The notes under the pieces are model-generated. The model worked only from the letters and a program-made list of their open reading frames with translations, was not told the DNA's origin and searched no databases. This document shows positions 6,672-13,145 of a stretch of DNA of 13,145 nt, in pieces; the first letter of the stretch is position 1, and each line of letters begins with the position of its first letter. A program made the position numbers and the translations under genes. The stretch is taken from positions 1 to 13,145 of the forward strand of contig JAYTQQ010000092.1 of assembly GCA_043746635.1 (NCBI GenBank). The letters run 5' to 3'. The DNA comes from JAYTQQ01 sp043746635 (GTDB lineage: Bacteria; Bdellovibrionota; Bdellovibrionia; Bdellovibrionales; JAMPXM01).

Positions 6672-7768
6672 TTCATGACTTCCAAAACTCCCGCGATCAC
6701 GCGGTCTTGATTTTCAGCCGTCAAATCTGGATACATCGCAAGGCTGATGCATTTTGAAGCTGCGTGTTCTGTTTCTGGTAAATGAAATTTGTGCGCGAGA
6801 TGTTTATAAACGGGCTGTTGCGCGATCGACGACGGATAGTGAATCGAAGTCGGGACACCTTTGTCTTTGAGCTTGGATGCGAAGGCATCGCGGTTATCAA
6901 CTAAGACCGTGTACTGGGCCCAGGCCGAAACATTTTCTGCTTTTATGATCGGTGTCACTAATTTGCCTTCGAGAGGCTTAAAAGCCTGAGTGTATTTTTG
7001 GGCGATTTCGTCACGACGTTTGAGCTCCCACGGAAAGCGTTTTAGCTTCTCGGTGATCACCGCGCACTGAATGGTATCAAGCCTTGCGTTCAAGCCCATC
7101 TCAACGTGATGGTAGCGAGACTCTTGGCCGTGAACGCGAATGCGAACCATTCGGTCATAGAGAGCTTTGTCATTTGTGAAAACTGCTCCGCCGTCGCCGT
7201 AACAACCAAGAGGCTTCGCCGGAAAAAAGCTCGTTGCTGCCACTTTCGAAACATTACAACTGCGTTTGCCATTGTACATGCCGCCGAAACTCTGAGCCGC
7301 ATCCTCAAGAACCGTTAGACCATGTTTCTCGGCGATCGCATTGATCTCATCCATATCGGCGACTTGGCCGTACAAAGAAACCGGCATGATCACTTTGGTT
7401 TTTGGGGTGATCGCTTTTTCGATTAGAGCCGGATTCAAATTGTAAGTTTTAGGATCGATGTCAACAAAGACCGGCGAAGCGCCAACGAGCGAGATCACTT
7501 CAGCCGTCGCGAAAAAAGAAAAGGCCGTCGTGATGACTTCGTCGCCAGGGCCCACATCGAGAGCCATGAGTGCTGCCATCAGAGCGTCGGTGCCTGAAGA
7601 CATCGTGAGGCAATAGGGACTCCCCGTAAATGCCTGCAATGCTTTTTCGCTCTCTAAAACTTCAGGCCCTAAAATAAATTGACCGTGATTCAAAATCGTT
7701 TGAATGCGCTCGTTGATCGGGCCTTTGAGTTCGTTGTACTGTGGTTTCAAATCTAAAAATGGGATCAT
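6668..7768 (-). CDS. wbpE: DegT/DnrJ/EryC1/StrS-type sugar aminotransferase, WbpE-like
   Basis: A 366-residue PLP-dependent sugar aminotransferase. In Pseudomonas aeruginosa WbpE, which this resembles closely from memory of that sequence, the enzyme moves an amino group to C3 of UDP-2-acetamido-3-keto-glucuronic acid. Visible features are 'FLDLKPQY' at the N-terminus, 'GQFILGPEV', 'SSGTDALMAALMAL', 'GPGDEVITTAFSFFATAE', 'PVSLYGQVADMDEI', 'EDAAQSFGG' and the PLP-lysine segment 'SFFPAKPLGCYGDGGA' with the Schiff-base Lys in 'PAKP'. Two tandem ATG codons occur. The second (7768) lies 6 bases from GGAG, the first (7771) only 3, so 7768 is the likelier start. wbpA lies 13 bases upstream; the downstream ligase-like gene overlaps the stop (GTGA). 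The dehydrogenase WbpB that normally supplies its keto substrate is not in this window. Confidence 0.93.
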   Translation of the reverse strand: MIPFLDLKPQYNELKGPINERIQTILNHGQFILGPEVLESEKALQAFTGSPYCLTMSSGTDALMAALMALDVGPGDEVITTAFSFFATAEVISLVGASPVFVDIDPKTYNLNPALIEKAITPKTKVIMPVSLYGQVADMDEINAIAEKHGLTVLEDAAQSFGGMYNGKRSCNVSKVAATSFFPAKPLGCYGDGGAVFTNDKALYDRMVRIRVHGQESRYHHVEMGLNARLDTIQCAVITEKLKRFPWELKRRDEIAQKYTQAFKPLEGKLVTPIIKAENVSAWAQYTVLVDNRDAFASKLKDKGVPTSIHYPSSIAQQPVYKHLAHKFHLPETEHAASKCISLAMYPDLTAENQDRVIAGVLEVMK

Positions 7769-7774
7769 CATTTT

Positions 7775-7778
7775 CTCC
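7775..7778 (-). promoter_or_regulatory. Ribosome binding site for wbpE (decides between tandem ATGs)
   Basis: GGAG on the minus strand lies 3 bases from the first ATG (7771) and 6 bases from the second (7768). The second has the more usual spacing. Confidence 0.6.
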
Positions 7779-7781
7779 GGT

Positions 7782-9092
7782 TTAGGCTTTCACAATTTTT
7801 GGTGAAGGCTTTAAGTAAACACCTCTCGTATCAACGATGAGCTGCGCGTTTTCTTCAATGAGTTTATAATCAAATTGATCATGGTTCGTCGCTAACAAGA
7901 CGCAGTCGAAAGAAGCCACCGCCTGTGCCGTAATCGCGACGCTCGACAAATCAAAATGTGTTTTACGAATCTTCGGAAATTTCGGAACGTAAGGATCAGA
8001 GTAATGAACTTCGGCCCCGCGCTCGCGTAAGAGCTCCATCAGTTCAACGGCCGGAGACTCTCGCATATCGTCGACATTTTTCTTGTAGGCGATTCCGAGA
8101 ACGAGAACGCGCGAACCCTTGATCGGCTTTTTACGAAAGTTCAAGGCTTCGCCGAGTTTTGCAATCACCCAATGAGGCATCGCCGTATTCACTTCGCCCG
8201 CAAGTTCAATGAAGCGCGTGTTCAATCCAAATTCGCGGGCCTTCCAGGTGAGGTAGAAGGGATCAATCGGAATGCAGTGACCACCCAGACCGGGACCTGG
8301 ATAGTAAGGTGTAAATCCGAAAGGCTTCGTGCTCGCGGCACGAATCACTTCGTGAATGTCGATGCCCATGCGATCAGCAACGATTTTCATTTCATTCACG
8401 AGACCGATGTTCACCGCACGGTGAATATTTTCGAGGAGCTTCACCATCTCGGCAGTTTGGGTCGTGCTGACCTGAACGACTTTGTCGATGACGGCTTCGT
8501 ACAAAGCAACGCCCACTTCGAGACATGCCGGAGTAGACCCTCCACACACTTTCGGAATTGTCTGAGTTTTATATTTTTCATTACCTGGATCTTCGCGTTC
8601 AGGAGAGAACACCAAGAAAATATCTTCGCCCACTTTAAAGCCTTGCTTCTCGATGCGCGGTTTTAACTCTTCTTCTGTGGTGCCTGGGTAAGTCGTACTT
8701 TCGAGCGAAACGATTTGGCCTTTTCGCAAATGCGGGGCTAGCGAATCCATCGTGCCGGTCACGTAACTCAAATCAGGTTCACGATATTTATTTAAGGGAG
8801 TCGGCACGCAAATAATCAAAACATCGGCTTCACGCGCGCGCTTAAAATCAGAAGTCGCTACAAATTTTTTCTGAGCGCCCGAAATACTCGCCCCACTAAT
8901 GTGCGCGATGTAACTGCGACCCGCATTTAAATTTTCAACTTTTTTCTCATCGATATCAAAACCGAGAACTTGAAAGCCCACTTCGGCAAAACGAAGCAAC
9001 AGCGGAAGTCCCACGTAACCTAGCCCCACAATTCCGATCACGGATTTGCGAGATTTTAAATTCTCTAGAAGTTGGAGCCTATGAGCGCTCAT
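7782..9092 (-). CDS. wbpA: UDP-N-acetyl-D-glucosamine 6-dehydrogenase, WbpA-like
   Basis: A 436-residue NAD-dependent nucleotide-sugar dehydrogenase of the UDP-Glc/GDP-Man dehydrogenase superfamily, the same length as P. aeruginosa WbpA as I recall it. It oxidises C6 of UDP-GlcNAc twice to the uronic acid. Visible features are the Rossmann start 'IGIVGLGYVGLPL' (about 19-31), 'CVPTPLNKYREPD', 'SLESTTYPGTTEEEL', 'FSPEREDPGN', the 'KLLENIHRAVNIGLVNEM' helix with conserved Lys and Asn, the catalytic-cysteine motif 'GPGLGGHCIPIDP', and in the C-terminal domain 'VLGIAYKKNVDDMRESP'. The 'NKYREPD' loop and 'GGHCIPIDPFYLTWKA' stretch fit the WbpA/UDP-HexNAc group better than ordinary UDP-glucose dehydrogenases. 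It is the first gene of the minus-strand operon, divergent from metH. Its ribosome binding site is weak (AGGA about 10 bases upstream). Confidence 0.95.
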   Translation of the reverse strand: MSAHRLQLLENLKSRKSVIGIVGLGYVGLPLLLRFAEVGFQVLGFDIDEKKVENLNAGRSYIAHISGASISGAQKKFVATSDFKRAREADVLIICVPTPLNKYREPDLSYVTGTMDSLAPHLRKGQIVSLESTTYPGTTEEELKPRIEKQGFKVGEDIFLVFSPEREDPGNEKYKTQTIPKVCGGSTPACLEVGVALYEAVIDKVVQVSTTQTAEMVKLLENIHRAVNIGLVNEMKIVADRMGIDIHEVIRAASTKPFGFTPYYPGPGLGGHCIPIDPFYLTWKAREFGLNTRFIELAGEVNTAMPHWVIAKLGEALNFRKKPIKGSRVLVLGIAYKKNVDDMRESPAVELMELLRERGAEVHYSDPYVPKFPKIRKTHFDLSSVAITAQAVASFDCVLLATNHDQFDYKLIEENAQLIVDTRGVYLKPSPKIVKA

Positions 9093-9140
9093 TTTTGCCG
9101 AGTCCTAAAATGAAAAAGAAAGTCGAACTAAGGCTCTATT

Positions 9141-9173
9141 TCTATATAAAAAGGGATCTACTTGCAAACTCAA
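9141..9173 (-). promoter_or_regulatory. Possible promoter of the polysaccharide operon
   Basis: On the minus strand TTGAGT (9173-9168) is followed after 17-19 bases by an AT-rich run containing TTTATA/TATATA (9150-9143). An alternative is TTGCAA (9167-9162) with TATAGA (9146-9141) at 15 bases. Either would give a leader of roughly 40-50 bases before the wbpA ATG at 9092. The match is modest and the region is AT-rich, so this is a candidate only. Confidence 0.28.
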
Positions 9174-9198
9174 TAAAACCCTAGAACGGCGCACGACG

Positions 9199-9217
9199 TT
9201 AGCTTTCTCAAAGCTAA
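9199..9217. repeat. Perfect 8-bp inverted repeat in the divergent intergenic region
   Basis: TTAGCTTT, a CTC spacer and AAAGCTAA form a perfect dyad near the middle of the 248-base gap between wbpA and metH. There is no T-run on either strand after it, so it does not look like an intrinsic terminator. It could be an operator for a dimeric regulator or a hairpin in the metH leader. The rest of the gap (9093-9340) is AT-rich with no open frame I trust; I see no cobalamin or S-adenosyl-homocysteine riboswitch core. Confidence 0.5.
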
Positions 9218-9340
9218 AAGTCGCTCTGGACAGCGGTCGATTCTGACGACGTACTCTATTTATAGTTGTAAAAAAATCATATAAAAAAACGACGCACCTT
9301 GCATCTCGCTCCAAATAGAAATAGTGTGCTCTTTCATCTC

Positions 9341-12300
9341 ATGAACAGAAAAGAACGCACCGAACTCCTTTTGAAGTCTGCTGATCAACGCATCCTCGTC
9401 CTCGACGGAGCGACCGGCACCGCTTTACAAAACATGAATTTAACCCCAGATGATTTTGGCGGAGCAGCCCTTGAAGGCTGCAACGAAAATCTCGTGCTCA
9501 CTCGCCCCGATTTAGTCACGCGCGTTCACGAAATGTACCTCGACGTCGGCTGCGACATTATCGAAACAAATACCTTCGGCGGAACTCCGGTGGTGCTCGC
9601 CGAGTATGATCTCAGCGCCAAAACTTATGAGATTAATTTCAGAGCGACCCAGATCGCAAGAGAAGCTGCGGAAAAATTTAGCACCCCCGAAAAACCTCGT
9701 TTCGTTGCCGCTTCTGTAGGCCCTACCACCAAAGCCATTTCGGTCACCGGCGGCATCACTTTCGAAGAACTTGTCGAAAACTTTTACCAGCAATGCGTAC
9801 CACTTTTCGACGCTGGAGCTGATTATTTTTTAATCGAAACCTGCCAAGACTCCCGCAATATCAAAGCGGCACTCATCGGCATCGATCAGGTTTTCAAAGA
9901 AAAAGGCGAATCGATACCGGTCGCAATCTCGGGCACCATCGAAAATATGGGCACTATGCTGGCCGGCCAGAGCATCGATGCTTTGATGGCGAGCTTTTCG
10001 AATCGTGAATTATTTTATATCGGCATCAACTGTGCGACCGGTCCTGAATTTATGACCGATCATATTCGGTCGCTCGCGCAGCTTGCCAATTGCCGGGTCG
10101 CTTGCGTGCCCAACGCTGGGCTACCTGACGAAGACGGCAAATACCGCGAAAATCCTAAAATGATGAGCAAAGTTCTCGGCCACTTCATCGAACAGGGCTG
10201 GATCAACCTCATCGGCGGCTGCTGCGGAACCGTGCCCGAGCATATCAAAGCTTTTAGTGAACTCGCGAATGGCAAAACTCCACGTGTTTTTTCAAAAGCG
10301 CGGCGCTCAAATCTCTCCGGAATTGACTACCTCGAAATCACCGATGAAATGAGACCCGTCATCGTCGGTGAGCGTACCAACGTGATCGGATCAAAAAAAT
10401 TCAAAGAGCTGATCACCGCCGAAAAATTCGAAGAGGCTTCTGAAATTGCAAAACTTCAGGTCAAGTCGGGTGCCCAAATCATCGATATTTGCCTCGCCAA
10501 TCCTGACCGAGACGAGCTCGCCGACGCTTTGAAGTTTTATGAGTTCGTGATTAAAAAAATCAAAGCCCCGATTATGATCGACTCGACCGACGATCTCGTC
10601 ATCGAAAAAGCCCTTACCTATTGTCAGGGTAAAGCGATCATTAATTCGATCAATCTCGAAGACGGTGAAGAGCGTTTCGAAAAAGTTATTCCTCTCGCTA
10701 AGAAATTCGGAGCCGCACTTGTCATCGGCACGATCGACGAAGATCCTTTGCAGGGCATGGCCATTTCGAGGGATCGTAAGCTTGAAGTAGCCAGTCGGAT
10801 GGTCGATTTGCTTCGTAATAAATACGATTTTCCGCTTGAGGATGTGTATTTTGATCCGCTGGTTTTTCCGTGTGCGAGTGGTGATGAACAATACACTGGC
10901 TCAGCAGTCGAGACGATCGAAGGCATTCGGTTGATCAAAGAGAAATTTCCGCAGGTGAAAACCGTGTTGGGAATTTCGAACGTGAGTTTTGGCCTCCCGT
11001 CGGCGGGCCGTGAAGTTTTGAATTCGGTGTTTCTCTACCACTGCGTGCAGGCCGGTCTTGATCTCGCGATCGTGAATTCTGAAAAGCTCGAGCGTTACGC
11101 GACCTTACCTCCGAATGAAATTGAGCTCGCGACCAACTTGCTGTTCAACTACGGCGAAGACCCGATCGCTAATTTTGCCGCCCAGTTTCGCGAGCGAAAA
11201 GTAAAAGTCAAAAAAGATAAAAACTTAATTCCGCTGAATGAACGTCTCGCCTCTTATGTCGTTGAAGGTGCCAAAGATGGCCTCATCGAAGACCTCGATG
11301 AAGCTCGCAAAACCAGTCATCCGCTCGCGATCATCAATGGTCCTTTGATGAAAGGCATGGATGAAGTCGGTAAACTCTTTAATGACAATAAGCTCATCGT
11401 CGCTGAAGTTTTGCAGTCGGCCGAAGTGATGAAGGCATCGGTCAATCATCTGCAAAAATTTATGGAGAAGACCGACATCTCGACTCGCGGTAAGATTGTT
11501 CTCGCGACGGTCAAGGGTGACGTTCACGATATCGGCAAAAATCTCGTCGATATTATTTTATCGAACAATGGTTTTCACGTCGTGAATCTGGGGATTAAAA
11601 TTCCGCCGGAGCAACTCATTCAAGCGATTCGCACCGAAAAACCAGATATGATCGGCCTTTCGGGACTCCTCGTAAAATCGGCTCAACAAATGGTTATTAC
11701 GGCTGGTGATCTTAAACGCGCCGGCATTTCGCTTCCGATGTTGGTGGGTGGTGCTGCCTTGTCTCGCAATTTCACCGAGAAAAAGATTCTCAAAGCCTAC
11801 GACGGAGCCGTCATTTATGCTTCCGACGCGATGAATGGCCTCGACCTCGCTGGCCAAGTCATGGACAAAGAAGCCTTTGCCAAAATCAATCAAAAGCTCG
11901 ATCTGATTCGAAAGCAAGCTGAACTCGTGCAAACCGAAATCAAACCTGCAGAGCTCGCGCCGCTTCGTGATCCCCTGCTTCGATCAGATAAACTGAGACA
12001 AATATCTCGCGAAGAAATTCCTCAGCCGCCTGATTTTTTACGTCACGTGGATAAGCAAACTTCGATCGAACACATCTGGAAGTACATCAATCCCCTTATG
12101 CTTTACACCCGTCACCTCGGTATTAAAGCGCGGATCGCGAAGCAATTTGATAAAGCAACTAAAGACCACGCGACTCGCATGTTGATTCAAGAAGAGGATC
12201 CGCGCGGACTTGAAATTTGGGACGCGGTCGAAGAAGTCAAAGAGCTTTATAAAAATAAACCACAGATGCAGCCGCAAGCAGTTTACAGATTTTTTAGAGC

Positions 12301-12844
12301 GACGAGCTTAGGCAATAGCCTCTCGATTTATGCCGAAAACGAAAAAAAGAATCCGATGAGTTTTACATTTGAGCGCCAAACGAAATCTGAATTTCTATGC
12401 TTGAGCGATTATGTCTCGAACGATTTTAATGACGGCGACAACGTCGCTTTCTTCTTAAGCTCGGTCGGTCGCGGCGTTCGTGAGGAAGCAAATCATCTCA
12501 AAGAAAATGGTGAGTTTTTGAAGTGCCACATCTTACAAGCACTCGCGATCGAATCGGCCGAAGCCCTTGCTGAATATTTGCATTCTTTTATTAGAACGAG
12601 CTGGGGATTTCCGGATTCGCCGAACCTCACCATGATGGATCGCTTTCAAGCCAAATACCGTGGCAAACGCTATTCATTCGGATATCCGGCATGTCCGCGC
12701 TTAGAAGATCAAACTCAGCTCTTTGAACTTCTTTCTCCGTCTGACATTGGCGTTCAACTCACCGAAGGCTATATGATGGATCCAGAAGCGAGCGTTTCAG
12801 CTCTCGTGTTTCATCACCCTGACGCGAAATACTTCGGAGTTTAA
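9341..12844 (+). CDS. metH: Cobalamin-dependent methionine synthase
   Basis: A full 1167-residue cytosolic enzyme that transfers methyl from 5-methyltetrahydrofolate through cob(I)alamin to homocysteine. All modules are present. The homocysteine domain (about 1-320) has the zinc ligands C231 in 'GINCATGPE' and C294-C295 in 'GGCCGT'. The folate (pterin-binding) domain (about 340-600) starts with 'VIVGERTNVIGS'. A helical cap and the cobalamin domain (about 620-880) carry D727-x-H729-x-x-G732, H729 being the lower cobalt ligand. The reactivation domain (about 895-1167) has the AdoMet-binding motif at R1110 to P1119 ('RYSFGYPACP'). It is somewhat shorter than E. coli MetH (1227). The frame is open from a TTG at 9299, but those 14 extra residues look non-family; ATG at 9341 gives 'NRKERTELL', as expected. 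No strong ribosome binding site precedes it. The next gene starts one base after the stop. Confidence 0.97.
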   Translation: MNRKERTELLLKSADQRILVLDGATGTALQNMNLTPDDFGGAALEGCNENLVLTRPDLVTRVHEMYLDVGCDIIETNTFGGTPVVLAEYDLSAKTYEINFRATQIAREAAEKFSTPEKPRFVAASVGPTTKAISVTGGITFEELVENFYQQCVPLFDAGADYFLIETCQDSRNIKAALIGIDQVFKEKGESIPVAISGTIENMGTMLAGQSIDALMASFSNRELFYIGINCATGPEFMTDHIRSLAQLANCRVACVPNAGLPDEDGKYRENPKMMSKVLGHFIEQGWINLIGGCCGTVPEHIKAFSELANGKTPRVFSKARRSNLSGIDYLEITDEMRPVIVGERTNVIGSKKFKELITAEKFEEASEIAKLQVKSGAQIIDICLANPDRDELADALKFYEFVIKKIKAPIMIDSTDDLVIEKALTYCQGKAIINSINLEDGEERFEKVIPLAKKFGAALVIGTIDEDPLQGMAISRDRKLEVASRMVDLLRNKYDFPLEDVYFDPLVFPCASGDEQYTGSAVETIEGIRLIKEKFPQVKTVLGISNVSFGLPSAGREVLNSVFLYHCVQAGLDLAIVNSEKLERYATLPPNEIELATNLLFNYGEDPIANFAAQFRERKVKVKKDKNLIPLNERLASYVVEGAKDGLIEDLDEARKTSHPLAIINGPLMKGMDEVGKLFNDNKLIVAEVLQSAEVMKASVNHLQKFMEKTDISTRGKIVLATVKGDVHDIGKNLVDIILSNNGFHVVNLGIKIPPEQLIQAIRTEKPDMIGLSGLLVKSAQQMVITAGDLKRAGISLPMLVGGAALSRNFTEKKILKAYDGAVIYASDAMNGLDLAGQVMDKEAFAKINQKLDLIRKQAELVQTEIKPAELAPLRDPLLRSDKLRQISREEIPQPPDFLRHVDKQTSIEHIWKYINPLMLYTRHLGIKARIAKQFDKATKDHATRMLIQEEDPRGLEIWDAVEEVKELYKNKPQMQPQAVYRFFRATSLGNSLSIYAENEKKNPMSFTFERQTKSEFLCLSDYVSNDFNDGDNVAFFLSSVGRGVREEANHLKENGEFLKCHILQALAIESAEALAEYLHSFIRTSWGFPDSPNLTMMDRFQAKYRGKRYSFGYPACPRLEDQTQLFELLSPSDIGVQLTEGYMMDPEASVSALVFHHPDAKYFGV
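12836..12839 (+). promoter_or_regulatory. Ribosome binding site for metF (decides TTG start)
   Basis: GGAG in the final coding bases of metH lies 6 bases before TTG 12846. It supports a non-ATG start and translational coupling of the two genes. Confidence 0.7.
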
Positions 12845-12845
12845 T

Positions 12846-13145
12846 TTGCTCGCTTACGAACCTGACCAAAAAATTACCGATATTTTGAAGATCAATGATT
12901 TTACGCTTTCTGCCGAGGTGATTCCTCCGAGAAATGGTTCAAACCCGCAAGAGATTTTCAAGCAAATCAGGGCTCTCACCGAATGTGGCGCGCAGTTTCT
13001 GGCGGTTACAAAGGGTGCTGGGGGCAGTCTCCGAGGCGGCAGTCTCCCGATCGCGCAAATCATCAAAGAAAAATTCGGCAAGCCCTGCATCGCTCATTTT
13101 ACATGTCGTGATCTCACGCCCGACGAAGTCGAAAATCAATTAATG
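12846..13145 (+). CDS. metF: Methylenetetrahydrofolate reductase family protein (N-terminal part; runs off window)
   Basis: The frame is open for 100 codons to the window end with no stop. The product shows the N-terminal half of the MTHFR flavoprotein barrel: 'FTLSAEVIPPRNG' (about 19-31) with the conserved early Glu, 'FLAVTKGAGGSLRGGSLPIAQ' type segment (about 51-70) and 'AHFTCRDLTPDEVENQL' (about 83-99). MTHFR reduces methylene-tetrahydrofolate to 5-methyltetrahydrofolate, the methyl donor of MetH, so the metH-metF order is functionally sensible. I place the start at TTG 12846 because GGAG lies 6 bases upstream, inside the last metH codons. No ATG earlier than the Met at 13143 exists in the frame. 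Family is clear; whether it is a classical MetF or a related MTHFR-fold protein needs the missing part. Confidence 0.85.
   Translation, partial: MLAYEPDQKITDILKINDFTLSAEVIPPRNGSNPQEIFKQIRALTECGAQFLAVTKGAGGSLRGGSLPIAQIIKEKFGKPCIAHFTCRDLTPDEVENQLM

Noticed and set aside
8172..8666. 164-codon open frame on the plus strand
   Set aside because: It lies wholly antisense to wbpA, whose protein is strongly recognisable; the translation has no family-like pattern and looks like a shadow frame.
9199..9217. Dyad as an intrinsic terminator
   Set aside because: Neither strand has a T-run directly after the stem, and both flanking genes point away from it.
9105..9314. 69-codon minus-strand open frame in the intergenic gap
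   Set aside because: It has no ribosome binding site, an Arg/Phe-rich low-information sequence, and covers the likely promoter region.
9299..9340. Longer metH start at TTG 9299
   Set aside because: The 14 added residues do not look like a MetH N-terminus and there is no Shine-Dalgarno match before the TTG; ATG 9341 gives the expected start.
9093..9340. Cobalamin or SAH riboswitch before metH
   Set aside because: I found no core sequences of these riboswitches and the leader is short, so regulation by RNA is not supported.
10391..10891. 166-codon open frame on the minus strand, and several others antisense to metH up to 12277
   Set aside because: All are opposite well-conserved MetH domains; the repeated 'F-D-R' style composition is typical of reverse-complement reading of a conserved gene.

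Overview
The window reads as a chromosomal stretch of a Gram-negative bacterium. It carries O-antigen/surface-polysaccharide genes, an inner-membrane sensor kinase and a cobalamin-dependent methionine synthase. Gene density is very high: most neighbouring genes overlap or lie within about 10 bases. A Bdellovibrionota or other deltaproteobacterial-type host is a guess from overall style, not something the sequence proves.

Region 1 (1-2634, plus strand) is a compact three-gene unit. It holds the C-terminal part of what looks like an oligopeptide-type ABC solute-binding protein, a short YcaO-like protein ending in a Pro-x-Pro-x-Pro tail, and a complete two-transmembrane histidine kinase whose start lies inside the YcaO gene. 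YcaO proteins activate peptide backbone amides with ATP, so this may be the downstream end of a peptide-modification (RiPP-like), transport or sensing locus that begins outside the window. This is the most unusual part of the window.

Region 2 (2631-9092, minus strand) is a six-gene surface-polysaccharide operon, read wbpA, wbpE, O-antigen ligase/polymerase-like gene, glycosyltransferase, rmlD, rmlC. WbpA and WbpE belong to the UDP-GlcNAc to UDP-diacetamido-glucuronic acid pathway. RmlD and RmlC do the last two steps to dTDP-L-rhamnose. The partner enzymes WbpB, WbpD, RmlA and RmlB are not here. The membrane ligase/polymerase gene is split by an apparent single-base frameshift near 6043-6046. 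The last gene, rmlC, converges on the kinase gene, and their stop codons share the four bases TTAA.

Region 3 (9093-9340) is the only sizeable non-coding gap. It lies between two divergent operons and holds a perfect 8-bp inverted repeat and a possible promoter for the polysaccharide operon.

Region 4 (9341-13145, plus strand) is a one-carbon/methionine operon. It has full-length metH with all four modules, followed after one base by the start (TTG, good ribosome binding site) of a methylenetetrahydrofolate reductase gene that runs off the window. MetF would make the methyl-folate that MetH uses to remethylate homocysteine. No RNA gene, insertion sequence or CRISPR array was seen.
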